From positions 1-30,686 of the forward strand of contig VDMD01000220.1 of NCBI GenBank assembly GCA_007026445.1: a stretch of 30,686 nt of DNA, written 5' to 3'. The stretch comes from Schizophyllum amplum (lineage: Eukaryota > Basidiomycota > Agaricomycetes > Agaricales > Schizophyllaceae). Both the position numbers and the translations under genes were made by a program. Below the pieces are notes generated by a model that ran no database searches, was not told the origin of the DNA, and saw only the letters and a program-made list of their open reading frames with translations. Shown one piece after another: positions 10,637-20,097 of the stretch (positions are counted from its first letter, which is position 1; each line of letters starts with the position of its first letter).

Positions 10637-10644
10637 TATATAAA
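10637..10644 (+). promoter_or_regulatory. TATA box of the 10683 gene
   Basis: TATATAAA lies 46 bp before an ATG in a strong context (CCACCATGG). This is the best core promoter in the window. The leader holds a 7-bp inverted repeat GGAGGGC...GCCCTCC. Confidence 0.7.
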
Positions 10645-10682
10645 GGAGGGCCGCCAGCCAAGCCCTCCCATTCCAAACCACC

Positions 10683-10955
10683 ATGGCCCTTCCCCCTGAT
10701 TACGCGCGCTTTCTCGAGAAGCTGACAGAGCTCGGCGCGACACCGCTTCCACCTCTCTTGAACCGCAAGCAGCTTGCAGAGTTCAAGCGCGAGACGAAAG
10801 CCAAGCTCGCGGTCGTCAGACAGATTCTCGGTGGAGGACGAGGTGGCGGCGATGGTGGTGGTGGTGGTGGTGGTGAACGGCGGCGGTGGTGGCGGTGCCG
10901 GACCCGCACCTGGACGCATCGGGCGCATCGGACATGTGCCCCGCCCCGCTCCTGA
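10683..10955 (+). CDS. Small unknown protein with glycine tract, probably frame-broken
   Basis: The start is well supported by a TATA box and CCACCATGG. The first 50 residues (MALPPDYARFLEKLTELGAT...KRETKAKLAVVRQIL) look like a compact helical domain that I do not recognise. A GGT microsatellite then encodes glycines, after which this frame becomes Arg/Trp-rich and stops at 10955. One frame over, the sequence continues as GGGGGGAGPAPGRIGRIG, then LQTIRAQGILFPRDIADVWS, which looks more like real protein. I found no intron joining the two. A one-base change in the repeat tract, real or technical, is the likeliest explanation. The continuing frame runs antisense into the tRNA-Ser at 11112 and stops at 11199, so the original 3' end may be lost. 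Function unknown. Confidence 0.5.
   Translation: MALPPDYARFLEKLTELGATPLPPLLNRKQLAEFKRETKAKLAVVRQILGGGRGGGDGGGGGGGERRRWWRCRTRTWTHRAHRTCAPPRS
10854..10874 (+). repeat. (GGT)7 microsatellite
   Basis: Seven uninterrupted GGT triplets, followed by more GGC/GGT-rich sequence to about 10895. It lies inside the 10683 coding region and is the probable point of its frame change. Confidence 0.9.
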
Positions 10956-11111
10956 CTCTGCCGACGCACGCTTGCAAACGATCCGCGCACAGGGTATCCT
11001 CTTCCCTCGCGACATTGCCGATGTCTGGAGCGTCGCCACCAACAATGCGCCCCAACCTGCGCAGCTCAGCCGAGTTTCACGAATCGACTATCATGAAAAC
11101 ATGCAAAACAG

Positions 11112-11203
11112 CGACACCAGCAAGGTTCGAACTTGCGTCCCCAAAGGGGATGAGATATTGAAATCATTCAAGTCTCACACCTTAACCACTCGGTCATAGT
11201 GCC
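11112..11203 (-). tRNA. tRNA-Ser(UGA) with a short intron
   Basis: The minus strand from 11203 folds as a type II tRNA. The acceptor GGCACTA pairs with TGGTGTC (one G-T and one T-G wobble), with discriminator G. The D arm reads TGACCGAGTGGTTAAGG. The anticodon stem TGAGA/TCTCA encloses CTTGAA, placing TGA as the anticodon and leaving an intron of about 10 bases after position 37. The variable arm is CCCCTTTGGGG and the T arm is GCAAGTTCGAACCTTGC. Internal A and B boxes are intact. A T-run (TTTT on the minus strand, 11105-11108) just beyond the 3' end can stop RNA polymerase III. It reads UCA serine codons. The mature length is about 82, normal for tRNA-Ser. Confidence 0.9.
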
Positions 11204-11267
11204 TTGGATGAGGGAGATGTGCATGTGCCTACAGCCTGAGTCAACTATTGTGGGACAATGCAGGTTC

Positions 11268-11288
11268 GGCTATGACAATGTCATAGCC
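11268..11288. repeat. 21-bp perfect inverted repeat
   Basis: GGCTATGACA and TGTCATAGCC flank a single A. It sits exactly where the T arm of the adjoining tRNA-Ser pseudogene should be, so it may mark the event that broke that gene. Confidence 0.7.
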
Positions 11289-11310
11289 AAAAACGAAGGT
11301 GGGCGGAGGA

Positions 11311-11367
11311 GGGGATGAGATGTTGAATAATTCAAGTCTCACGCCTTAACCACTCGGCCATTGTGCC
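11311..11367 (-). pseudogene. tRNA-Ser(UGA) pseudogene with rearranged 3' half
   Basis: From 11367 on the minus strand the first 57 bases match the intact tRNA-Ser: GGCACAATGGCCGAGTGG, an anticodon stem TGAGA/TCTCA, a TGA anticodon and a similar short intron. After CATCCCC the sequence departs: the variable arm does not fold and no proper T arm is present. A fragment CCGAACCTGCATTGTCC about 45 bases on could be a displaced 3' remnant able to pair with most of the acceptor. Lacking a B box, it should not be transcribed by RNA polymerase III. Confidence 0.7.
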
Positions 11368-12312
11368 TTCGCAATTGAACTGCCGTTATTCTCGTTCATG
11401 TTTGCATCTGCGTCCATACCTACACACCCGCGCACCAAGTTCTTCAAGGTCAGATGCAGACGAGAATTCAATATTGAATATTCAATATCGGTCACAGTGA
11501 TAACTTGAGCACGGTTGTGCCACCGAGGCTAGCCAATAAAGTCAAGCCAGCTTGAGTCACAATTGCAGTGCTTGCTCCGGCAGGTCGACCCAGGCTTGAC
11601 GGTGACCTCAACTTGACCGCGGCGCGATCACAGATGTGGACCCACAAAGGCAAGAGGGAACGTGTACATAGGACGTCTGGAGACATCATCTCTCAAAGTC
11701 ACAGGCTTTGAGCGGCGCCGCTGGCAGATGATGCCGCTACAGTTGTACACCTGACAGTCGACGACGCAATCAATATGAAGAGAGGGACTTGTTTGGCCAC
11801 ATCAGCCTCACCGTTCTCTACCTTTCAAGTTTAAGAGTCTGGTGCGCTGTCGATTCGCCTCGAGGCGAGAAAGGTCACAGTCCGGGCCAGTGGGAAAGCC
11901 TGGAGAGGTGGACCGGCTCAGAGCAGACCATAGTTGTGCAGCAGCAGTGCTTGTGTCCGGGTGCTATTGAGCCACATTTGCGTCCCACCATCAGGGGGTA
12001 CACATAATAGACGCCGAGTCGTGGCATCGCGAGTGAATGGAAGGCGTCTTCGACGAATGCAAAGTTCGATTCAACTTAGACGGCCCGGCGTAAAATGTCC
12101 CAGAAAGGAGATTCGGCACGGTCCGTACCGCCGAAGTCACGCACAGACCCGCGGCGGACCCACGACTTTTTCAGATCACAGCCACGGGCCACTGGCCACC
12201 GCTCTGCCAACATCCGCAGCTCTTATCTTGCCCTGGAGTTACAAAAGGGTACTCCAGAGAGCTCGGTCTATACTGGCTCTACAGCACTTGCGCGTAGGGT
12301 GGCTGGCTGGCC
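11368..12312. other. Intergenic region upstream of the zinc-finger gene
   Basis: No gene is recognised. An AT-rich 14-bp perfect palindrome ATTCAATATTGAAT is at 11466-11479, followed by a further ATTCAATAT. The region should include the promoter of the 12313 gene, but there is no clear TATA box. Confidence 0.45.
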
Positions 12313-15278
12313 ATGTCACTCATCTATCTCCCCATTGTTCACTCAAAGGCAGACGAAGCGCGTGACTATAACGACCCCAACTGCAGCGCATTTGATGCGC
12401 TCGACGCAGGATACGACCCCTCTACGGATCCACATCATAATCCGCAGTGGGACGCGAGGTTCGACGCCTACGACGCGTCAGGCTTCCCCATACACCCCCG
12501 CCCGAACGCCGTATCCTATGACCGACGCGCTTCGGATGACGAGCGGCAGCCCAGCAGCAGCAGCAGCGACTCGGAGAGCAGCGTACATGGGTGGGGCGAA
12601 ACCAGCACCAGCGCTGAGGGACCGCGCCGGCGACGCAGGTGTGTGCCACAGACGCGTAGATCGGGTATAAGTCACTCATTGTCCTTTCAGGAAGCACAAG
12701 ACGTGCACCCTCCGCCCAGCCCAATGGGAGCCACGACCTTCTGAAGTATCGCGTGAGACAATGGCCGAGCTGTTCGCACCCAAGGTCGAGCCCGAGATCG
12801 TCCTACCTCCGTCGCCTCCACCAAATTCCATCCCGCCCTTATTCCATAAGTTTCGATTCAAGACGGCCCCAGGCAAGAGGGAGAAAACCCCAAAGCCCCC
12901 CAGACCGTCCAGGGCAGCATACCCAGGAACGCATGGCTTGACCAAGGCCAAGCGCACTGCTGCTCCCAAGAACGCGGCGAAGGTTAAACCCTCGCTTCAT
13001 GAGACGTTCGTGCACGTCTACAATCCATGCGAGCCTCTGCGGAATCCTCCAGTACCTCAGCCTCTGCCTCCCGTACCTCCACCCTCAGCGTCTCTACCGC
13101 AGGACCCTGATCCCGCCCCGGACACGCCAATTTCACTGGTGCTGCCACCGAATCTCAACGTGCCGGTCGTGGAGCTACCTGTGGATATCGACGCCATTGC
13201 GCGGATGTACAGACTTACCGTCGAGCAGTGCACCGTTGTGCGACTACAGGTGACAGTGACTTGCATGTGTTCTTCGCTCGAGCCGTCCCATGCGCAGGTG
13301 TCAGATGCGGTGCGCAAACCAGGGTCGGGGGAGGGGACAGCAGTACTCATTCCTGCGCGCGCGCAGGATGAGAGCGTAGTTGCTAGCGAGCAAGGATCCA
13401 CTGGTCCGCCGCGGGGAGAGAGCGCCGATCCTCAGCCTGACACGGGGGTACGGTCGTCAACGGAGGTCGTCACGTCGAAAGAGAGCCTGCCTACAAGTTC
13501 AACGCCGAATGGCACTACGAATAGGGCGCCGGTCCTCAACAGTGAGGGCCTGTACTCCTTCACGACGGACCAGATGGACGTGGATGTACAGCCTCGCCAG
13601 CAGGGTCAAGACATGTGCGCGGATACTATGCCTGTAACATACAGCGAGTCTGCTATGCAAAAGGCGCCCATGGCCGCAGGGCCGTCATCTCCATGCACGA
13701 ACACTTCACAGCCGCCGCCGCTCGCGCCGCTCTCCATACCTCAGCGAAGCAACATGTTCGCACAGGATCAATCGACCAGCGCCTCTGGCTCGCAGTATAT
13801 GAGTCCTTTGCTAGAGCCCAGCAGTCCACAGGACGCCGTGACGACCGTCATGCCGCAGGACATCGACCCCAGCCTTTGGATGGAGCCGCCGCCTATGTCG
13901 GGAGATGGGGATGTGGACATGTCTCCACCACCGAGCCCCGTCATTCGCAGTGGCACAATGTCTACCAACCCTGACCTTTACCGCACGTCCACGCACCAAC
14001 CACCGTACACCCATGATCCATCTCCTCCTATACCTCAGACCTATCAGTATCCGCCGGTTCCGGCTCCCCAACATGATCCTCCTTCGGTGCCCGACCATCC
14101 ACCCTTAATGCCCCATTCTATATTCAACCTTCCCGCTCCCGACATGTACCCTCAACCTACGCCCCTTATACCAATCCAACCCACACCGAAGATGAACTCC
14201 ATGATGTTCGAGTTTACTGGTATCACCGAGCCACGGTCACCCCCTCCGTCACCGCCCCCTCCTCCGATGAATCCACAATCGCTCGAGTTCTACGAGCACC
14301 ACAAGATACCCGAACCACCAACGCTCCGTTGGCGACAGCCGCGGGGGCCACCACTGGGCCAAGAGTCTCCACCTCTCCAATCCGACTTTGCCGCTGACTC
14401 GTCGGTCGCGCCTGGAACCTTCATTTCGTCTCCCCTAGCCCAATCTCTGTCTGCATCCTCTGGTCTGCCTGTCCCCTCTGCTGCACCTGTACCGCCCGCA
14501 CCGTCTGCGCCGCCGCGATGCTGGCGCCCGCCGATCGCGTCGCTGTCAGGGCCGATAGCGCCCGAAGCACAGACGATGGTGACGTGGCGCCTCCAGCCGT
14601 CAGCGCAGGTGCAGCGTAAGAACGCTGCCTCGAAAGCGAAGACGAAGAACGTGACTGGGCCAAAGCCGCCCAGGAAGTCGACGAAGAAACTGTGCGGGTT
14701 TAGGTCGTGCGCGTCCGCGGAGCCGCAGAGCGCCCGGCCCGACCCTGATATGGACGAAGCTGCGGCGGCGCTGTTCGATCATGTACAGGCGAGTTGTGTA
14801 TCATCGGATGCGCCATCATTACGACTGAATGTCGTCGTATCGTAGATGCATGCATGGGCGAGCGTGAACATGCGCTGTCCCTGGCGCGCGTGCGCCTACA
14901 GATTCCAGGGCAAGACCAACGGGTTCTCGAACTTGCGAAAGCATCTGCTGACGCACTGGAAGGTGAGCGTTGCACTATCCTCCTAGTACGACGCTGACCA
15001 CCACGCAGACGCGCTCCGGAACCGTCTGCCCGTTGTGCTTCAACCCTATCACCGTGAATGGTCCACTGTCGCTCGCGCGGCACTATGCCAGCGGATGGTG
15101 AGTAGGGCCGCCGTCAAGTGCGACTTATCTGATGCGATTGGCTGGCAGGTGCAATGCCCTCCAAGAGATTGCGATTGAGCGCAGGCTCCCTGTGCCGGCA
15201 CGCGCCCTTGACTATTCGCACGATGAGGATACCATCCCGCCCGTGCCCGTGCCAGAGTACGGCAGCCAACAGTACTGA
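12313..15278 (+). CDS. Proline-rich protein with C-terminal C2H2-like zinc fingers
   Basis: Exons 12313-12638, 12691-14782 (donor GTACAG; GTATCA at 14798 is an alternative adding five residues), 14846-14962, 15009-15097 and 15149-15278 give about 917 residues. Residues 1-800 are low complexity and probably disordered, with a Ser-rich patch near residue 80 and long Pro-rich runs (PPSPPPPP). The C-terminus has CPWRAC...LRKHLLTH (Cys817, Cys822, His839, His843; C-x4-C-x16-H-x3-H). A second module follows with CPLC...LARHYASGWC (Cys852, Cys855, His870, Cys876). This spacing suggests nucleic-acid-binding C2H2-like fingers, so a transcription factor is likely. No target can be inferred. The first exon start is the first ATG of the frame but upstream exons cannot be excluded. 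Confidence 0.78.
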
Positions 15279-16157
15279 TGAGAAAGTGGCCCGGCATGAT
15301 CGTCCATCCGTTTTTGTCCTGCCATCGGATCCCCACATACCCTACTTCTGTCCCCTTTTACTCCTGGATCCTTCAATGTGTTGCCGCGTATCTGTTCATA
15401 TCTCATCTTTGTATATCGTTCCGTACTCACTCATAGATTGTGATTGTATCTACTAGACTAAATGTACCGTACTCGTTGGTGGACTTATAATGACTATACT
15501 GACTGCTTCCTATCTACCCCTCATGGCGTCGAGAATGAGCTTCAAGCGCATCTAGAGCTGCAGCAGATTCAAGACAATGGGCAGTCGTTCTCATCGGCCC
15601 TTGACGATATCGTTGGTCTTGTAGCTTGGGCTCCCCGATACCGTCAAAAGAAACCCAATAAGTAGCTTTCCCGCGTCGCGGTGTGTCACTGTGGGTCCAC
15701 TTCGGCAATTGCCGAAGCTAGAGTGACGTGTAAGTCTACCCCAAGTTGAACTCGAGCTTCGCAATGTTCTTCAAGGAATCTACTGTGTCCGCTCTATACA
15801 TCCAACGATCTCTGTTGGACTGCGATCCTCTCCCTCGTTGCTGGCAGCTCTGGAAATTAAGTAGAAGTTGACTCCGGCGATGCGCTGGCGGCGACAAAAT
15901 TCCTTGAACTCACGGGCAGCGACCCCGACACCCCTCAAGCTTCAAGCTTCAAGTTCCAGCACGTAGACGACGAGGCCAGGCCATGCCTCTCGACCGCGGT
16001 GATCGATTGTTTGCTCCCAGTGACAGCGTGATGAGCGCTCGGCCCTCGCGCTCAGGAGTCGGCCGGCCCTCCTCTGTGATCACGGAGGCGGAGTGTATTG
16101 ACATGGCGCCGGCATTGCATGGCAGGGAAGTACAGGACGCCCTGCTTAACTTCTACC
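15279..16157. other. Intergenic region between zinc-finger and glucanase genes
   Basis: It contains a perfect 18-bp palindrome CTTCGGCAATTGCCGAAG at 15700-15717 and a CAAGCTTCAAGCTTCAAG tandem near 15936. An open frame at 15983 leads out of phase with the glucanase exons and I reject it as the start. No TATA box is clear. Confidence 0.45.
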
Positions 16158-19100
16158 ATGCCCGGGATCACGCCAGAAGCGACGGACGCGTACATAACAG
16201 GCGACGAGACCGCCTTTATCAGCTTGCAGGTACGCCCTTGCTATCGCCGTCCCCGCTCGTCCAACCTGATACGTGTTTAAGAACCGGTACCAGGACACGC
16301 CCAGCTCACCAGTGCCCTCCTCTTACGCCGCCATGGATACCCCGACAGCCAGCACCCCAATGCTCACGCCCAAGGCGGAGGACACGCCCTTCCTGGTGGG
16401 CACGCTGCACGATGCAGCGGCCGAGCCGCCACCAAAGGGCGTGTCACGCCGCCGAAAAATGCTCATCGCAGGCATTGCGGCGCTTATCGTGATCATAGTC
16501 GCAGTCGTCGTCCCTGTCGTCCTGACCAGGCATCACGACGATTCGGGCGGGGGTGAGGGCTCAAGCTCGTCCGGCGGGGGCAACACCAGCGGGGCCACGT
16601 CCGGCCGATCCGGCAGTCTTATTACGACGGAAGACGGCAGCACGTTCACCTACACGAACGACTTTGGTGGCGAATGGGTTGCAGACCCAAAGCAACCGTT
16701 TGGTGAAGGTGGACAGGCACAAACCTGGAATCCGCGCATCGGAGGTGACGAGGATTGGGTCTGGGGCGTGCATACGGTGCGAGGCGTGAACCTGGGGTGC
16801 GTCGGCTTGACTCTCATATCTTGTATCATCTGACCTTGATGTGCTACAGAGGATGGCTCGGTTCGTCGTCTGCCTCACCAGCAGTAGTGAATGACTAATA
16901 GTTCTCAGTCACCGAGCCCTTCATTGTGCCGTCTCTCTACGAGAAGTACTTAGGCAAAACGGACGTCGAGATTTGGGATGAATGGACCCTCTGCGTTGCC
17001 ATGGGGGGCGACTTTGCGACAGAGCTTGAGAATCACTACAAGACCTTCATCGTCAGTATCACTCTTTTCGTCGGTTGTATTTCTGATATCATTTCCTTCA
17101 GACCGAACAAGATTTCGCTGAAATCGCAGGCAAGTGGCCGGACGCTATCGTATGAGCGCAGACTAATAGTCCCTCAGGCGCCGGCTTGAACTGGGTTCGC
17201 ATCCCCATCGGGTTCTGGGCCATCGAGTACGTGCTTCCTGATTGCGTTGGCGTGAACGAGCATGCTCACAAGAGCAGAACGATGAACGACGAGCCCTTCC
17301 TCGAGGGAACCAGCTGGACGTACTTGCTCAAGGCCATCCAATGGGGCCGCAAGTACGGCATCCGCATCTACCTCGATCTACACAGTCTACCGGGAAGCCA
17401 AAACGGCTGGGTACGTGTCCGTCTATCTGGTTCTTGGTTTAGATTTCTGACTTTTTCTTCCAGAATCACTCGGGCAAACGTGAGCACTTCTCATTGTCTG
17501 AGGCTCCGCATGGTCACTTACCGGCCGTTATGTAGAGGGTTCTGTGAATTTGTCAGTCTTGAAACCACTGATGATCCCGCTCCCTCACTTACGGGATGTT
17601 TTCTAGCATGAACGGCGTCATGGGTATTGCGAACGCGCAGAGAACTCTCACCTATATCCGCATCATCGTGGAGTTCGTAAGCCAGCCGCAGTACCGCGAT
17701 GTTGTCCCAGTGTGAGTTCTTTACTCGAACTCGTCCGATTTCTTGCCCACATAGCACACGCTCACGCGAGTATTCAGCGTCGGCATAGTTAACGAGATTC
17801 TCTGGAGTGGCATTGGCGAGACGGGCGTCAAGAGCTTCTACTGGGCTGCATACGACGCCATCAGGACGTGCGTTCTCTTGTCATCTACAGACCGTTACCA
17901 TGCCTAACAATTTGTGGCCACCCAGCTCCACTGGTGTGGGACAGGGACCATATATCGCGGTTCACGACGGTTTCCAAGGTGTGAGTAGGCTCGGCAGGGT
18001 GCTCCGAGTCTTAATGCTTATTTGCGAACGATTTCTGTAGCCTCCGAAATGGGAAGGGTTTATGGAAGGTGCGGACAGGCTCATATTGGATCAACATCCG
18101 GTGAGACATCAGCTCACTGTTTCATGGTGAAGACGCTGACTTCAACTGCCTACGCGTATAGTACATGGCGTTTATGAACGACCACACAACATCGTACGTC
18201 TTTTGCAGAAGAGGTTACCCTATAGCTTCTGCTGACGAGAGGGCCGACGCAGCATACATGACCTGGCGAAAAAACCCTGGTGCGACGCGACAGCTCGTTC
18301 AGGCTCTGCATCTATACTGACGTCAAACGCAGCGAATGGGCCATCGCGACAAATCAATCGTCCAAGGCCTTCGGCGTCACCATCGGCGGCGAATTTAGTG
18401 GGGCGCTCAATGACTGCGGCTACTGGTCAGCTCCAACCTGCTCAGTGTCTAGCTTAGCTCGCTCATTCTTCCCAGGCTGAGCGGCATCGGGGTCGACCCC
18501 GGGCTATCCGAACTGCGCGCCTTTCGATGACTGGACGGTGCGTGGTCAAGCATTCATCGAAGAGCTCATCGCTGATGAATTACCAGTCTTACAACAATTC
18601 CATGATCGTCGCGTTGAACGACGCGGTGCTTGCCTCCATGGACGCGCTGCAGAACTGGTTCTTTTGGACGTGGAAGATCGGCAACTCGTCGACGCTCGGG
18701 ACGTCAAGCAGCCCAATGTGGCACTACAAGCTCGGCCTTGAGCGTGGATGGATGCCCAAAGGTGCGGCCGGCTCACCAAATGTGTTCACTGTGACTATGC
18801 TAATCTTGACTGTAGACCCTCGAGGGGCGATCGGCCATTGCGCGCAGGTGCTATCATCATCTCAGGCATTTGACGGCAACTATCCGGAAACAGCAACTGG
18901 CGGGGTGCGCGTCCTCTGCTGTTTTTCTCCCTCCTGCGCTGACAGTCTGTCTAGGCTGGGGCAGGCACTCTCGCGTCCACGTTGGCCTTCCCACCCGAGA
19001 CGTTGATGCCCTCGTTCACGGCTTCGGACATCGCCCTTCTACCCACGTACACACCGACAGGGACAATTCGCTCGCTCTTTGGACCTACGTTTACTGCCGC

Positions 19101-19350
19101 CCCGGATGCAGCGGTGGGAACGGGGTGGAACAACGATGCGGATACACAACTGGCGTTTGTGTGAGTAATGATTCGCTTTTTTGGCGCGGACGCTGAGCTG
19201 ATATACTTTTCGCAGGCCGGTATCAGGATGCTCGTACCCGGAGTGAGCATGATACTATCCTAAATCCCGTGTTTGGAGCTGACGCTTCTCCTCAGTGCTT
19301 GGAACGCGACTGCAGCGCCTGTACCTACGGCTACTTGTGCAGGCGCATGA
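16158..19350 (+). CDS. GH5 (subfamily 9-like) exo-beta-1,3-glucanase, membrane-anchored, one frameshift
   Basis: Hydrolyses beta-1,3-glucan at the cell surface, a cell-wall remodelling role. Twenty-two exons: 16158-16229, 16282-16796, 16850-16860, 16909-17051, 17102-17129, 17178-17226, 17278-17410, 17464-17479, 17536-17551, 17607-17711, 17778-17867, 17926-17980, 18041-18100, 18162-18193, 18253-18279, 18333-18425, 18476-18537, 18587-18761, 18816-18904, 18955-19160, 19216-19242, 19296-19350. About 685 residues after allowing one extra base. Residues 84-106 form a type II membrane anchor after basic SRRRK. The catalytic domain opens with VRGVNLGGWLVTEPFI and has LDLHSLPGSQNGWNHSG, GIVNE (acid/base Glu about 369) and GGEFSGALNDCG (nucleophile Glu about 471). 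FFWTWKIG follows, and the end is GCSYPDAWN. Exon 17 has 62 bases where 61 are needed: a GGGG at 18489-18492 puts STPGYPNCAPFDDWT out of frame. One intron (17130-17177) has a GC donor. Confidence 0.9.
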
Positions 19351-20097
19351 TACCTCAACGGACTGTCGCTATTGACATTTCGCGTGACCAGTATAGATGT
19401 ATATATGTTGTACTTCTTGTTCGCCCTCCTAGCTTATTATCCATCTTTAAATAGTGCTATTGGCTTCTCTTGCTTCGTACGTTCTGTAGTCATATATGGG
19501 TGGGCGCACGTCAGGCCGGTGCTCAGCGTTCATGTCGTGACATGGTGGCTATTTACATATTACATGACCGTGTCAGCGCGTTTGGGTCACGTCTCATCTC
19601 AGTCTGGATGTCTGGGCACGCCTTCAATTTGGGAGTTTAAATTGCTGAGCAACACAGCGTACCGGTAGACATCCTGATCAAGCTAGACTCGAACGTTGCG
19701 TTCTGATCTGTTCACTCGCGTATGGGCATTATACTGTCCGGAGATTCAGAACTTCGTAGCACTGAGTCGAAGCGCGAAAGGCATGGGCTGCGTCGTCCGA
19801 GTCGTGGAAGGTCCTAATGCATTGCACGTGGTCGAAGGTGCTTCGACCACGTGACGTCGTTACTTGTGGACTCACCGGTGACCGAGGATTCAACGACCTT
19901 TGCTTCCAACCCTCATACCTTTTCGTCCCGCCTTCCGAGAAACCCACCTAGACCTATTTCAGAAGTGCGTCTGGACGAAAGCAAGAGTGCTTTCTCTGAT
20001 CAAGTGACCGTAGCCTCGCGATACCTCCAAACCATCTCCTTCACCGCAACAGATCTCTGGCTTCCCGCCCACCTCCGTCGTAACTCGAAGGCACACG
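19351..20097. promoter_or_regulatory. Upstream region of the 20098 gene
   Basis: About 750 bp hold the glucanase 3' end and the leader of the next gene. An open frame at 19851-20120 starts with GTG, contains no ATG, and could splice (20080-20164) into the downstream frame, so it may be transcribed leader. The 29-bp palindrome at 19825-19853 is listed separately. Confidence 0.4.
19825..19853. promoter_or_regulatory. 29-bp palindrome with two CACGTG E-boxes
   Basis: The arm CACGTGGTCGAAG (19825-19837) and its exact reverse complement (19841-19853) flank GTG. Each end is a CACGTG E-box, the site of bHLH proteins, and the right one runs into TGACGTC, a bZIP/CRE-like core. It lies about 245 bp before the 20098 start. 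A regulatory role is inferred. Confidence 0.6.

Noticed and set aside
15983..16492. Earlier start for the glucanase
   Set aside because: This frame does not feed the membrane-anchor exon; ATG at 16158 splices in phase to NRYQDTP and has a good context.
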